This document shows, piece by piece, positions 40,805 to 52,329 of a stretch of DNA of 64,000 nt. The notes beneath the pieces are model-generated. The model was given only the letters and a program-made list of their open reading frames with translations. It made no database searches and had not been told where the DNA came from. Every line of letters starts with the position of its first letter. The stretch's first letter is position 1. A program made the position numbers and the translations under genes. Origin of the DNA: Lagopus muta (Eukaryota > Chordata > Aves > Galliformes > Phasianidae); NCBI RefSeq assembly GCF_023343835.1, contig NC_064433.1, positions 29,078,214 to 29,142,213 of the forward strand, written 5' to 3'.

Positions 40805-41135
40805 TCCTTTAATGAACGATTTTACTCCCACGGTTCAGGTTGAGATACTACCTGCAAGAAGTATTCTCACAGGTATTTATCTGGATTCAAGTATAGAAAC
40901 ACTCTACTTTTGTAAAAAGCTGCCTTTAAGGCAAAAGAGGGGGTTGTGGAGGAGACATGGAGGGAGAAGAGAGACAGACAGATCAAAAACTAAGACCTTC
41001 AAGGGGAAGGGTGGAACTAAAACATGATTTTCTGTGTCTTCAACACCAAGGAAAACCTGTATTACAGACAACTTGTAGCACTTTACAAAATGTACACCGT
41101 ATATATTATATATACACATATAAAACACTATTACT
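40805..41135 (-). other. ZCRB1: ZCRB1 3' UTR, probable
   Basis: Sequence after the ZCRB1 stop codon on the minus strand. Candidate polyadenylation hexamers are ATTAAA at 40810-40805 and AATAAA at 40610-40605, giving a 3' UTR of about 0.3-0.55 kb. The UTR is AU-rich near the stop, with an AT run at about 41100-41120. Which signal is used cannot be told from sequence, so the left end is provisional. Confidence 0.5.
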
Positions 41136-41267
41136 TCAATCACTAAGTTCTTCTTCATCACTGAAATAAGCACTTTTCTTAATCCGTGGACGTTTTGAGT
41201 CATCTGAAATTGAAGATTCCCCTGCAGTCTGTGTCCACCTTTGTTGCTCTTCCTCAATTTTGGCTTG
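41136..41267 (-). CDS. ZCRB1: ZCRB1 terminal exon with stop
   Basis: Encodes residues 174-216 and the TGA stop at 41138-41136. The C-terminus ([13 protein letters not shown] then acidic residues) matches the conserved ZCRB1 tail. The acceptor is CCATTATAG. Confidence 0.96.
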   Translation of the reverse strand, partial: QAKIEEEQQRWTQTAGESSISDDSKRPRIKKSAYFSDEEELSD

Positions 41268-44200
41268 CTATAATGGAAGAAGCAGTGTTAGCTAGTACTA
41301 AGAAAAAATTAAGATGCATTACAAATAATAATGCTAATTATCAAAAGGCAATGCGTTATTTAGCAAGGTAAAGAATTTAGAGGATTGATCTCAATTTCCA
41401 GATAAATTGTGTTATGCATGCATTCCAGAAAACACTTCTAAAAGTAGTTATCACATTCAAACAGTAGGAGTGCTCTGCACCAATGCAGATGGAGTACTCT
41501 CTGTTTTCCAAGAGAGGACCTAGATGAGTACAGTGAACTTCAAGAGCTACAGAGCAACTGAGCTTTGAAGCCAGGCATGCACACTGCATTTGAGCCTGCT
41601 GTTGAGTCACATTTGTTCCACTAACAAGTCTATCTGTTGCCTTTTCTAGCCATTCATTCAGGGAATTCAATTCTTCAGGGATATGAAAGTAATTCAGCTA
41701 AAATAGATGTTTCCTATTTTTATTAGAAAACATGCTACCCTGGTTAAATTCTTTGGATTGAGAGAAATGAAATATTGTCTGGTTTCTTTACGCTTACTGG
41801 TTTTATTTCTAACCATGGAGGATTTTTTGGGATGCAAGTGGGGGTATAATTGTACATATCTGCACAACTTTTTTCAGACTATGTCCTGTAAATCTGTTGC
41901 ACATCAGTAAAGTCATCTCTGGGACAAAGTTATCTTAAAAAAAAAGTCTGAGGACTTTTTTTGGGCAGTGAGGGTACACAGGAGACAGCAGGGGACTGGA
42001 AAGCCATGACATCTGAACAGCAGTTCAGGCTTGCACTGTGTAGTGAACTAAGAGCCTGTAAGGAAACATTAAAGACAGATAGTCTGACAGCTGTATTACT
42101 ACCTATGTAACAAAAAACACTATAAATACGTTTTGAGAGGAAAGCTCTATTAGATAAAGCAATGCATGTATTTAATATAGCTAAAAGAAGGAGGCAGAGT
42201 TCCATTTAGAAATAAATATGCGACACTTCAATTTTGTACCTGAACAGCTATAGCCTGGCTGAGGCTGTCTAGAGCAGGATCTTCTCCTTCCTCTTCACTT
42301 TCTTCTTCTTCCTCACTTCATTGTGCAGAGAGAGAAAAATGCAGAGATCTTTAAGGGTTCCATATGCAAAAGCTGCTTAAACAAAGTAGTAACATATAAA
42401 TAAATGTACATACATTTCTTCTGGTTCAACAACTTTCTTTCTCTTCTTCTTTTCTTTTTTCTTTGGTGGCTCCCGCTCTCCCAGCATATTTTTAGGACAA
42501 GCATAACTTAAGTGTCCTGCTTCCTTGTAGGAAAAGAAATATTAATTAACAAAAATCATTACCAACCACTACATGTTGAAACACATAATGAGGGAAGTTA
42601 ATGGAAGACAGTTCACAGGGGAAAAAAAATTGAAGCAATTAATAAGATAAATGGAATGCTGAATTAGCACACAGAAGACAAACTCTTTATAAGCTTGCCA
42701 TGGAAACAAAGAGATTGGCGGTGATATGCATGTTTAATTGCAAATTCAGAACAACTATGTGCGAGCCAGATTAACTTTGGCTGCTGCTGCAACATCAGAA
42801 TACAGGACAGCATGGTTTATACTCATGATGAGATACAAACTTCAGTGTTAACAGTTTAAGAAATATGACTGAGTCGACATTTTTGGTCTCAAAAATGCTA
42901 CAAATAGGAATATTTTGAAGCAAAGATTAGGAGCCGTTCCTTCTCATATAACATTATAATAAGGATGCTTTGTCTTGCTCATCAGCACGTTAAGCAGTTG
43001 TTATAAGAACATTTTTCCCCCATCGCTCAAAAATCCCCCAAAAGATTTTGTCATTCTGGACAATGCAAACTGACAACAAGAACAGCAAACATATTTTAAT
43101 ACATGTTTTAATATATGTTAATATTATATTTAATAATACCACAGTATTATAATGGTGAAACTGAAGAAATAAGCTGAAAGTCAAAATATGGAATACGTTG
43201 CTTTACTTTTGGTTTTACTCACCCCGCATTCATAACATTTTGACTTATCAAAGTAGTTCCGCCTGCGAATGAATTCTGCTGCTCTTCCATTGTCAATGGC
43301 AATACTTGCTTTTATTACTCTGCCAAACAGCTACAGCAAATAGGAGAAAGAAGTAAATTTTTGAAAGTGCAAACCCTACCCTTCCACCATAGCAACTTCC
43401 CATAACTTACCTGTTTGTTATTGAGTGCCCGAGAACAGTTTTGTGCAGATTCTTTATCCAAAAACAAAATAAAGGCAACTCCTTTGCTCTTCCTGGTGTC
43501 TTTGTCTTTCATAATAGTAACTCTGAAAACATATAGTCACATCATTGATATGCTAGAATTGTTTTAGAGACAGTTCTTCCAGAAAGATCTCAACAGGATC
43601 TTAGCTTAGCCAGGCAGCAAGAAGGAAAAAAAGCATTCTTAACAATAGAAAGATTAAATTCAGAGGGACAGCCAACCACACTTTGTGCTTGCAGGTACAT
43701 TGGAGACGATTTGAAAATAGTCTGAGGAGTCTCTCCACATCATTCTATTCCACTACCATGCCTTATTCTCCTCAATGGCTTCAGAATGAAGAACGTACAC
43801 TTTAGACTTGCAGACAGTGCAACTGGAGGGAATTATACATACTGGAGGTGAAATTAAAATTCAGGAGTAATCTTGCCCATTGCTATCATTGCTGAAAAAG
43901 CAGTGTATTGAACTGCATCCAAACAGAGTATATATTTTTGCTGCCAAAAATAATAAATATATAATATCTATATATTTTTTATATCTCAATCTATATATGA
44001 TATATAGATTACATATATATTTTAACCAGCCAAAGAGGTGCACAATGGAAAACTGTGAGTGTTTTGCAATATTTTTCTACAAGTTTCTGCGACTGGAATC
44101 CAGGCAGGTTATGTATACGTGCGTTAATTTACATGACACAAAGCCAAATCTTGGGTCTGACATTGGAAACAACAGAGATGGTAGCAAATTTAAGACTTTT

Positions 44201-47200
44201 ACCAAGCAAACACAAAGAATGAAAACCACCCAACCTCGATTCTTTTGCTCTTATGTCAATTGTTTTTAGACAAATATGAATGGGAAACAGGATAGCAGTC
44301 TGCATGTATGTAAAAATACATGTTCAAAGCTAAAAGAATAAACTCCTGCCTGTGTCTCACTTAGCAGGTAGAACAAGGTTCAGCCATAAGGCAATATAAA
44401 ATCAGAAGAGGTGGTAACACCAACGAGTAATCTAAATCCAACCAAACTAACCAACCAATGAACTCTCAACAGTTCAAAAACAGAAAGACTACAAAAAAAA
44501 AAGTGTAACAGATTATCTACATAGTAAAAACTGTAAGACAAAAGCTCAGAAAAAACACTCAATTTTCCCCCAAATGCAGGTATAGACAGAGCATAGAACA
44601 GGTTTTCTATCAAAGCCTCTTTGACAAGGATGCACCCAACAATGTGTTGAAGAGTCAATAAAACTGAGTTTAGACCAATTCTGTTCATTCTTTTGACAAG
44701 ATATTCTCCCAAGAGTTCCAGTGGAACCCCAAAATGACTGTCAGACTTCTGATTGGGATGTTAATGCACCAATTAATAATACCATGCATGACAAACCTTT
44801 ACTAAGTCAGCAGCTTCTTGGAACTCTAGGAGGTCCGATTTCTGAAAAAACTGAGCTGAACTCATAATCATCAGCATACAGTGAGGTGAAAAGTGCAGTA
44901 AGAAAGAGAAGTCAGTGTGATTTTGCCGAGTCAAGTCACACCTCAAAAAAAGCCAACTAAAGCTTCTTTAATTAAGTCAGAACTGATTCAATTGGAACTA
45001 TAAAACTTTCTGTGAAATGGAGTGTTCAACGTCTCTGAACAAAGACTTTCCAGAAAACAAACTAACTTTTGCAAAGACTTTTCTTGGGAACTAATACTGA
45101 GTTACAAACAAGAAACTAACACTAAAAAGGATCACTTTCCATTGTGAAGCTGAAAAGCCAGTAAAATCCCATTCTATCTGCACTGTTGGGAGTCAGGTCA
45201 GCTTGCAAAGGGGCAAAGAGTTAGGTAGCAAGTTTTGCTAAACAGAAAGTTGTTCCACGATAGTATTTCACACACGCTATTCCATGAGTCTGCAGTTAGT
45301 TTCATTTCTGACAGTAAACAGGCAAAACATCAGGAAAAATTAGATATTAGGAGGTGATTCTTTTTCTGTGAAGTAATACACAGGTGAGGCAAACAGAAAC
45401 CATACAAATAGAGCTGTGAGTTCTAAGTTACTCGGTTTCCCAAAAAATGCAGAACAGGATTTCTTCAGTTCAGGCATCTGAAAACACCATTTCTGTGGCA
45501 TATGTTAGGCAAAACCACAAGAAACTATTAACAGAAAAGGGAAAGCAGGCTGCTATCGCACCTTTAAAATAAGCATTGTATCATAGAGTCATTACTTCAT
45601 GCAGTTAAGTACCCAAACAAGTTCAAAAGCCAAAGTAATAGACGACCCCTCTCCCAGCACATACAACCCACATACATACTTTTAGATTGTGGAACTCCTT
45701 ACCAAAGGATAGCAGGGAGTTCAGAAGTGACAAATTTATGAGAATAGGTTCATCAATTGTTATTAAACACCAGTGTTACTACAACAGGTTTTTTCTAAGT
45801 CAGTTGTTCAGCAATCAACTAAAACAGGCCAAGTACCATGAACCTGGAAAGAAAGACTGAAGCTGCCCAGTTGCACTGGTCACTGCACGTCTGCCAGAAC
45901 ACTACATAAGGGCTTTCCTCTCCTGTATGTTTGTCTAACAGCCTGATTGCCATTTCCTGCTATTTTGTCCACTGAAACACACTGCTGAGACTCCAGAAAC
46001 TTTGAATAGCTCTATATGTGAGAAATGATTACAGCAGCCAATGAATGTTATGAAGGCAGACTGAGGGAGCTGGGCTTGTTCAGCCTGGAGAACAGGCAGC
46101 TGTAGGGTGACTCATTGCAGCATTTCAATACCTAAAGGGAGCCTACAAAGAGGAGGGAAATCAACTCTTTGAAAGGGTTGATAACTGCAGGACAAGGGGA
46201 AATGGTTTTAAGTTCAAGGAGGGAAGATTTAGGTTGGATGTCAGGGGCAAGTTCTTTACAGAGAGAGTGGTGAGGTGCTGGAACAGGCTGCCTAGAGAGG
46301 CTGTGGATGCCCTGTCCCTGGAGGTGTTCAAGGCCAGGTTGGATGGGGCCCTGGGCAGCCTGGTCTAGTATTAAATGGGGAGGTTGGTGGCCCTGCATGT
46401 GTGACAGGGGGGTTGGAGCTTCATGATCCTTGAAGTCCCTTCCAACCCTGACCATTCTGTGATTCTGTGTGATTCTATGTGTGAATGTTAGACCAGATAT
46501 TTGCTTATACAGAGTTGAAAATTCCAATCTAGTTTTGTTATTCTGATCAGTTAAAAACAGCATACAAACCCAGCAAGTTTCTTATCTCAGCATTTATTTC
46601 TATTATTTCAACATGGAGACAGCTATTCCCAAATCTTATTCGTGAATGTGGCACATATAAAGAGCTGTTATCATGTAGCCTTACGCCTACTCTTAAACAG
46701 TGACAATAACAAATCAACCTAGAACCACAGAGGAATTGTACACTGCAGTTGTGGGAACTGGTTGTAATAACTGTGACATCGAGCTCACACATGTAGAAGC
46801 TTCCACCCCTACAGTTCTCAACCTGGCAGCACTTACCAGACGAATGTTGCTTCAGCTACTTTAGAGAAACAATTGCTTCTATATATCAACATTCTACTTG
46901 CTCTTGAGAAGTGGTTACCAACAGTACTTGTCTCCAACGCATCTATTCTTACAGTATATGTGCAAGAACTCCCAGTTATTAAATTTACACTTTATTAAAC
47001 ATGAACAGGACTTCAATACAGTTAGACATTTAATACTTAAATCATGAAGAGCACAATATGTTCAAGTCAAGCAAAGACATCAAATATTTTAAAATATTTG
47101 ATGAGAACTCCAAAAGTAACAGGTTATAATCAGATCACTTACTTGACAACTTTTCCATATTTGGAAAAAATCTGAAATACAGAACAAAATAAAAAGATTT

Positions 47201-47422
47201 AACTACAGACAATTACATTTAATTATCAATAAATGTACTGAGATAAACTTTTAGAAAAGATCCATATCAATGTTGTATTTATACTCAAAGTTGTTGTCAC
47301 TAAGTTCAGTCTAAGCAATATGGCTTTTGAAAACTTACCCTATATAGATCATTGTTTGTCAAAGCGAAGGGTAGATTGGACACATAGACTGTGCTTTTGC
47401 TTGGTGCCAACCCTCCACTCAT
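41136..47422 (-). CDS. ZCRB1: ZCRB1, U11/U12 snRNP 31 kDa protein, complete coding region
   Basis: Seven coding exons (47422-47339, 47171-47143, 43522-43411, 43330-43223, 42523-42414, 42315-42240, 41267-41136) join in frame to 651 bases, 216 residues plus stop; the human protein is 217. Residues about 10-88 form an RRM with RNP2 Val12-Tyr-Val-Ser-Asn-Leu17 and RNP1 Lys51-Gly-Val-Ala-Phe-Ile-Leu-Phe58. A CCHC zinc knuckle follows (Cys107, Cys110, His115, Cys120), then a Lys-rich stretch (132-141), a Glu-rich stretch (144-160) and a C-terminus ending Ser-Asp-Glu-Glu-Glu-Leu-Ser-Asp. In the family this nuclear protein is a subunit of the U11/U12 di-snRNP that recognises minor (U12-type) introns. 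All visible introns of this gene are themselves ordinary GT-AG U2-type. A 5' non-coding exon near 52.6 kb is likely. Confidence 0.97.
42240..42315 (-). CDS. ZCRB1: ZCRB1 exon, Glu-rich segment
   Basis: The 76 bases finish Ile148 and encode residues 149-173, an acidic run followed by [11 protein letters not shown]. The acceptor (CACAATGAAG) has a poor polypyrimidine tract adjacent to it, and the donor GTACAA is weak, so this exon could be prone to skipping; skipping it alone would break the frame. Confidence 0.92.
42414..42523 (-). CDS. ZCRB1: ZCRB1 exon, zinc knuckle and Lys-rich segment
   Basis: The 110 bases encode residues 112-147 and part of Ile148: Glu-Ala-Gly-His115-Leu-Ser-Tyr-Ala-Cys120, then a basic run of Lys/Arg. 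The acceptor is TTTCCTACAAG and the donor GTATGT. Confidence 0.94.
42541..43222. other. ZCRB1 intron, no further feature
   Basis: About 0.7 kb of AT-rich intronic sequence between the two zinc-knuckle exons. I see no element, repeat or RNA gene. Confidence 0.6.
43223..43330 (-). CDS. ZCRB1: ZCRB1 exon, end of RRM and first half of zinc knuckle
   Basis: The 108 bases encode residues 76-111 in phase 0 at both ends, from Leu-Phe-Gly-Arg-Val to Cys107-Tyr-Glu-Cys110-Gly. The acceptor is TTTGCTGTAG and the donor GTGAGT. The zinc knuckle is split between this and the next exon. Confidence 0.96.
43411..43522 (-). CDS. ZCRB1: ZCRB1 exon carrying RNP1
   Basis: The 112 bases finish Lys38 and encode residues 39-75, including the RNP1 motif 51-58. 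The acceptor is TTTTCAG and the donor GTAAGT. A long intron of about 3.6 kb lies on its 5' side. Confidence 0.96.
43945..44025. repeat. AT-rich microsatellite with hairpin
   Basis: A TA-dinucleotide-rich block. Inside it, 43988-43998 and 44000-44010 are exact reverse complements (AATCTATATAT and ATATATAGATT) around a single G, a perfect 11-base-pair inverted repeat. Confidence 0.75.
46045..46487 (+). mobile_element. CR1 LINE fragment
   Basis: Plus-orientation CR1 from CTGAGGGAGCTGGGCTTGTT, via GGAACAGGCTGCCTAGAGAG and GGAGGTGTTCAAGGCCAGGT, to CCATTCTGTGATTCTGTGTG. The minus-strand frame 46132-46563 is its antisense. It lies within a ZCRB1 intron in antisense to the gene. Confidence 0.93.
47078..47103. 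repeat. Perfect 26-base palindrome
   Basis: The half-site CATCAAATATTTT is followed immediately by its exact reverse complement AAAATATTTGATG, with no spacer. It lies about 40 bases downstream of the ZCRB1 29-base exon, in the intron near its donor. No known element is recognised. Confidence 0.9.
47143..47171 (-). CDS. ZCRB1: ZCRB1 29-base microexon
   Basis: Encodes Ile-Phe-Ser-Lys-Tyr-Gly-Lys-Val-Val plus two bases of Lys38. The acceptor is GTATTTCAG and the donor GTAAGT. It is too short to show as an open frame but is required to keep the RRM intact and the frame correct. Confidence 0.95.
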
Positions 47423-47426
47423 TTTC
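47339..47426 (-). CDS. ZCRB1: ZCRB1 exon with start codon (RNP2)
   Basis: The acceptor CTCATCAG precedes 47426; four 5' UTR bases (GAAA) lead to the ATG at 47422-47420, with A at -3 and A at +4. It encodes residues 1-28, including RNP2 of the RRM. The donor is GTAAGT from 47338. Because an acceptor lies directly upstream of the ATG, at least one non-coding exon must exist further right. Confidence 0.95.
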
Positions 47427-48207
47427 CTGATGAGAGAAGAAAGAGAAATGAATTAAACTGTATTCAAAATGCAAGCAATTGAAAAAGCTCAACAAAACAG
47501 TTGTAAGACTTTTCACTTTTTTTCCCAAACTGTTCTTCAAACACAGCTGGCTGTGATAAAAATGCAAGAAAGCACAGCTTTCATTTCCCTTTCATCATTT
47601 TTACATGAAATCCATTTTTGCCCTTGTATTCTTCCCCATCCCTCTGCTCTAAAGCATATTTTTTCCTGTCCCAGTCAACCAGCAACTGGCAAGTTAGTGT
47701 ACTAAGGCTCTATCTCCATTTATTAAACATTCTGGCCAATATGTGAAATTAATAACCTTCATTCAAGTACCATCATGATCTCTTTTCACTAGTTCCAGCT
47801 CAGCTGGATTCAACGTAAACTAAACTACATTTGGTTAAGGAAAAAAGGAAAAGCTTTCCTAAAGCAGAGTCCTAACTATTGGGAAGAAAGAAAATAAACT
47901 GCATTGGCTTTAAAAAGCATATATCAGCTGTCACGACAGCACACATTCCCTCCTGAATTTATTACCTGTGCTTCTACACTATCGTGCTCTGGAATTGTAG
48001 ATTTCCAGAGCAGGTTATAAACAGCATCTTCCTGAGATGCTCCTCCTCTTGATTAAGCAGTTTTATACCAGCAGGAACCATGAAAATCCCACAGACATTT
48101 TCTATCCTAACCTCTTTCAAGTTATGGATGCTGAGTACCAGTACTATGCCTAGAAATAATGAGGCGATTTTATATTAGTTTAATGAGAAGATTTTCAACA
48201 TGCTGCA

Positions 48208-48735
48208 TGGCCAGTGAGGTGAAGATGCGATTGTCTTTCTCTGCTCTGCCCTTGTGAGGCCCCATCTGGAGTACTGTGCCCAGGCTGGGGTTCCCAGCAC
48301 AAGGATGCAGAGCTATTGCAGCAGGTCCAGAGGAGGGTCAGGAAGATGATCAGAGGGCTGGAGCAGCTCTCCTATGAAGAAAGGCTGAGGGAGCTGGGCA
48401 CGTTCTGCTTGAAGAAGAGGAGGCTCCAGAGGGATTCCACTGAGACCTTACACTATTTGAGAGGTGCTTATAAACAGGAGGGAGATTGACTTGTTACACA
48501 GGCAGACAGTGATAGGACAAGGAAGCAATTCTTTACTCGGAGGGCAGTGAGGCACTGGCACATCTGCCCAGAGAAGCTGAGGATGCCCCATCCCTGGAGG
48601 TGTTCAACACCAGGCTGGATGAGGCCCTGGCAGTCTGATATAGTTGTGGGTGGCAGCTCCACCCAAGGCACAGGGTTGGAACTGGATGGTTTCTTTCAAG
48701 CTATTCCATTCCAATCCAAGCCATTCTATGACTAT
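48208..48735 (+). mobile_element. CR1 LINE fragment
   Basis: Plus-orientation CR1: CCCTTGTGAGGCCCCATCTG, GGAGTACTGTGCCCAGGCTG, CCAGAGGAGGGTCAGGAAGA, AGGCTGAGGGAGCTGGGCAC, GAGGTGTTCAACACCAGGCT, ending in CCATTCTATGACTAT. Over 500 bases are kept, although the ORF2 remnant is broken. It lies in the first intron of ZCRB1 if the gene starts at the 52.6 kb CpG island. Confidence 0.93.
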
Positions 48736-51715
48736 CACCTCATCCTATCTTGTAACTACATACAGGTTACCTTACACAAAGCAATAAATGACTGAATTAA
48801 CTTTAAAAAAAGGCAGACTGGGGTTTTCCTCATGTTAGGACTTTCCCCAAAATTTTAAGTGGCACCAAAGCCTGTGGAAAGCTCTTCTTGCTTCAGATCC
48901 AATCAGTAGATAGGTTTTGGTCCAAATGAGTAAAATGCAAGGTCAGAATAAAAGACACCAAAGAACATAGCAAAAAAAATTCCCTACACAGCCCTATTAA
49001 TACCACTTATCCTGTTTCCTGCAGCCTTACTCCCTTTTCTTGGTAGCTCTGATTCCTAGCTGCCTGCCATACTGAGATCAAGCCATTTCTATAAGACCAA
49101 TTCATTTTAAAATGCAGATGAAAGCTGATGAAAGAATGAAAGAAAACGAATAAATCAATATCCATCACAGAACACATACAGCATGTTAAAGGACTTTCTG
49201 CATAGGGAGTTTGATTAAATGAAAGTGTCAGTTGCCAACAAAGTAACTAATGTCAGACTCTAATCCATCTTTGGTTATTTTCTAGCATTTCAACCTTCAG
49301 CAATCGAAGATACAACATTCCTAGCAGAAACCTGTTATCTAACTGTTTTGTTTCTCTTTTCTGACAAGCTCCATGTATCACAACTCATTTAAGCGCGGGT
49401 TTCTAAGTGATTGAATTTTGAGTTTTTCCACATTCAGAGACTGTTTTTTTTGGCACCAGTGGAAATGGCAACATAAAGGTTAAGCAAACAAAAACAGAAT
49501 AAATTTGCAAGAAAGGCCACGCATTGCATCTGGTGTTATGCAGCCTTGATTTATTATCCCAAATTCCTTGCTGCTTGGCATTAGTATCCCTGACAAGCCT
49601 AACCAGACTGCCACCACACCACGCAAATAGATGGCCTGAGTGCAGTTATCCAGACAGGCAGCTCAATGCAAAGGACACAGTAAGCACTCCCTCAGTGCTG
49701 CATTAGGGTGGTATCACCAGTGCAACATTTTGTAACAGCAGACCTGAACCTCATGTGGCTGTAGATAGCAATTTATCCTGCCTAAAATGACAGAAGCTGA
49801 AGCACCTTCTAGCTGGAGATCAAGCAGGATGTGTATTAATGAAGAGGTACCAGTAAGACTAGTGCGACTGGGCACCAGTCAGCTTGCATATCTCACAGCA
49901 CTGCTGTGCAAGCCTCCAAAAAGAAAGCAATATGTCGTATGAAGATTACTACAAGCCTAGTTGCTCAGCCAGTACAAAATTACTATCAACACAAGCTTGA
50001 AAATTGCAGTTTTTAGCTGTACAGTACTTATTCCAGGTGCAAACTGAAAAAGTTGCAGCCTGCTAGCCAGCTAAGGCTTAGCTTTATTTCCAGTTTCCCA
50101 GAAAAATTTCAGTGAATCAGTGTTGTAGTTCTGACTGCCTACATAACAGTATTGTTCAGGGCTATGGTGCTGGTATTTCAGTCGTTTTACCTTCAACACA
50201 CAAGAAGCGACCGTAAGGCTACAGTGCCATTCCCATTTTCCAATTGGCAAAGTTTCAAATCTACAACTTCAGGATCTGCAGGACAGCATCCTGTTCTAAA
50301 TACTAAGGACCACGGGATGGTTTATAATAATGAGTTTACAAAAATCAATCGTTCCAAAAACTTAAGTATATTAAAAATGCAGATTTCTTGTTATCTATTG
50401 TGAATACAATGGTATAAATGCAATTTTAGATCCAACTACTACCACAGTTCTTCCCGCCCCTATAAACCTTAACAAAAAGATCTACCTGTTTTAAAACAAT
50501 CCAACAAAAATTACCTCAAAGCCACTGTTGGGACATGAAGAATAGATTTTTGTTTTGTTTTTCTACTAACAATCTATCATGTTATAGCAGCTTCAAATTT
50601 ACATACATGATGTTTTCCAGTACGAGGAAAAGGTAAGTGTAAAAAATAGCCATTTTTTGTTTGAAGCTAAATTCCCCGCATTATAAACTCTTCCATTACA
50701 AGGCTCAGAGTCCTTTTACTTCAGGAACTCTCTAACACCACACACAGTCTAATATAATTTCAACGTATTTTCTTTCTCCTTCATCATCAGTCTGTCTACT
50801 CTACAGGATTTCACTTCACAGGCTAACATACAAAAACAAAAACAAGCATCTGAGCTTTCTAGTTGCCATAGGACTCACCTGGGAGTCACACATAATCTGG
50901 CTTCCATACCCTGCTGCAGAAATGGAAACATTTCTGTTTTTATAATGAATGCTTTTATGTGACTTCCCCAGTCTGCAAGGTGCTACTCGGATATGTAACT
51001 TTAAAGCATCTGCTGGAAGCCAGTACATTATCTCCAAGGGTTGAGTAGAACTCCCATTAACATAACAGCCTCTCTGCAATATTAATGCTTTCTTCATTTA
51101 TTATTTTCACACACTAACTTTTGGGATGGAGATATCTGTCACTAGCATGACTTCTTGAATTCAACCTTTCCGGTCTTTTCCAACAACACAAAGCCATTCC
51201 TTGATGAGAACCATCTGTCAGTAGTGATGCAGTCTCCTGCAAAATACACTGATTTCAGAAGCATGCTTCGCTTGAATCCAAGATACTCAACGCCACGTCT
51301 GTCACATTGAGAACGTCAGAAGAAAAGATAATGATTCATTTCAGTAATTGGTTTTCCTACATTGTCCCAGGACAGAGTAGAAGGACATCACCAAAACAGT
51401 TCAGATGGCTCTGAAGCATCGAGATCTGAAATTACCAACATTTTCATACCTTACCAACAAAACTGCAACTCATGCATAAATTTTTTACTTGTTTTAAATA
51501 CACAGCAGTAAGGTCAGAACTATGACTTAATGAACTAAAGATATATAAATATTTGAGGATAAACCACTCAGTCCAGACATGCTCACTCAGGCCAAACTTC
51601 TATCTCGACACTTAAAATGCCACATTTTATTTCTAGTCCAATTGCATTAACAGAGCTTAGTGCCAAATCAACCAGCCATCAGTTACGGCAGTAAATTCCT
51701 CCAACTTATACCCAA

Positions 51716-52202
51716 ATCCCAGAACTCTGGAATGGCTTGGGTTGGAAGGGACCATCAAGACTGCCTCATTCCTGTGCCATGGGCAGTTACCACCCAGCAG
51801 CTCTGGCTGCCCAGAGCTCCAGAGCGGGGATACCCACAGCCTATCTGGGCAGCACATACCAGTGCCTCACCACTTTTCAGGGACAAATTTCCCCTGACAC
51901 CTAATCTAAATCTCCTCTCGTTTAGTTTAAAACTCTTCCCCTAGTCCTATCAATGTCTGCCCATGTAAAAAGCCAATTTCCCTCCTGCTTACATGCTGTC
52001 TTTAAGTACTGGAGGGCTGCAATTAGGTCTCCCCGGAGCCTTCTATCCTTCTCCAGGCTGAACAAGCCCAGCTCCTTCAACCTTCCCTTCACAGGAGAGC
52101 TGCTCCAGCCCCCTGACTGCCTTCCTCTGGACCCACATCTTTTTCGTGCTGGAGATGCAGGCCTGGATGTGGTACTCCAGCTGGGGCTTCATGTGGGCAG
52201 AG
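51716..52202 (-). mobile_element. CR1 LINE fragment
   Basis: The plus strand reads TGGGTTGGAAGGGACCATCA, CCAGAGCTCCAGAGCGGGG, CTTCTCCAGGCTGAACAAGC, and ends in CCAGCTGGGGCTTCATGTGG, the reverse complement of the segment near the 5' side of truncated CR1 copies. The element is in minus orientation, the same sense as ZCRB1. Confidence 0.93.
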
Positions 52203-52203
52203 C

Positions 52204-52318
52204 ACAAAATCACACAGAATGGCCAGGGTTGGAAGGGACCTCAAGGATCATGAATCTCCACCCCCCCTTCCACACGCAGGGCCACCAACCTCCACATTTA
52301 ATACTAGACCAGGCATTA
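52204..52318 (-). mobile_element. CR1 3'-end fragment abutting the ZCRB1/PPHLN1 CpG island
   Basis: AATCACACAGAATGGCCAGG, GTTGGAAGGGACCTCAAGGA and TTTAATACTAGACCAGGC mark the inverted 3' end of a second CR1 placed directly behind the copy at 51.7-52.2 kb. CpG-rich promoter sequence begins within about 50 bases of its right end. Confidence 0.9.
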
Positions 52319-52329
52319 GAGCAAAGGGA

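Larger units (their letters stand above)
43523..47142. other. ZCRB1 long intron with an AT microsatellite and one CR1
   Basis: A 3.6 kb intron. It holds an AT-dinucleotide-rich block (about 43945-44025) containing a perfect hairpin at 43988-44010, a CR1 copy at about 46.05-46.49 kb in antisense to ZCRB1, and a 26-base perfect palindrome near its 5' end (47078-47103). Nothing coding is recognisable; frames at 43880-44269 and 44380-44712 are AT- or A-tract driven. Confidence 0.65.
47427..52300. other. ZCRB1: ZCRB1 5' (non-coding) intron, probable
   Basis: The coding start exon begins with a splice acceptor, so this 5 kb is most simply an intron running back to a non-coding first exon in the 52.3-52.75 kb CpG island. 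It contains the CR1 copies at 48.2, 51.7 and 52.2 kb. No coding exon is recognised between them. Confidence 0.65.

Noticed and set aside
40683..41027. 114-residue plus-strand frame
   Set aside because: Antisense to the probable ZCRB1 3' UTR, no domain, no promoter.
46132..46563. 143-residue minus-strand frame
   Set aside because: Antisense of a CR1 element inside a ZCRB1 intron.
41136..47422. U12-type introns in ZCRB1 itself, which would suggest self-regulation of the minor spliceosome
   Set aside because: All donors seen (GTAAGT, GTGAGT, GTATGT, GTACAA) are U2-type; none has the ATCCTT or GTATCCTT motif.
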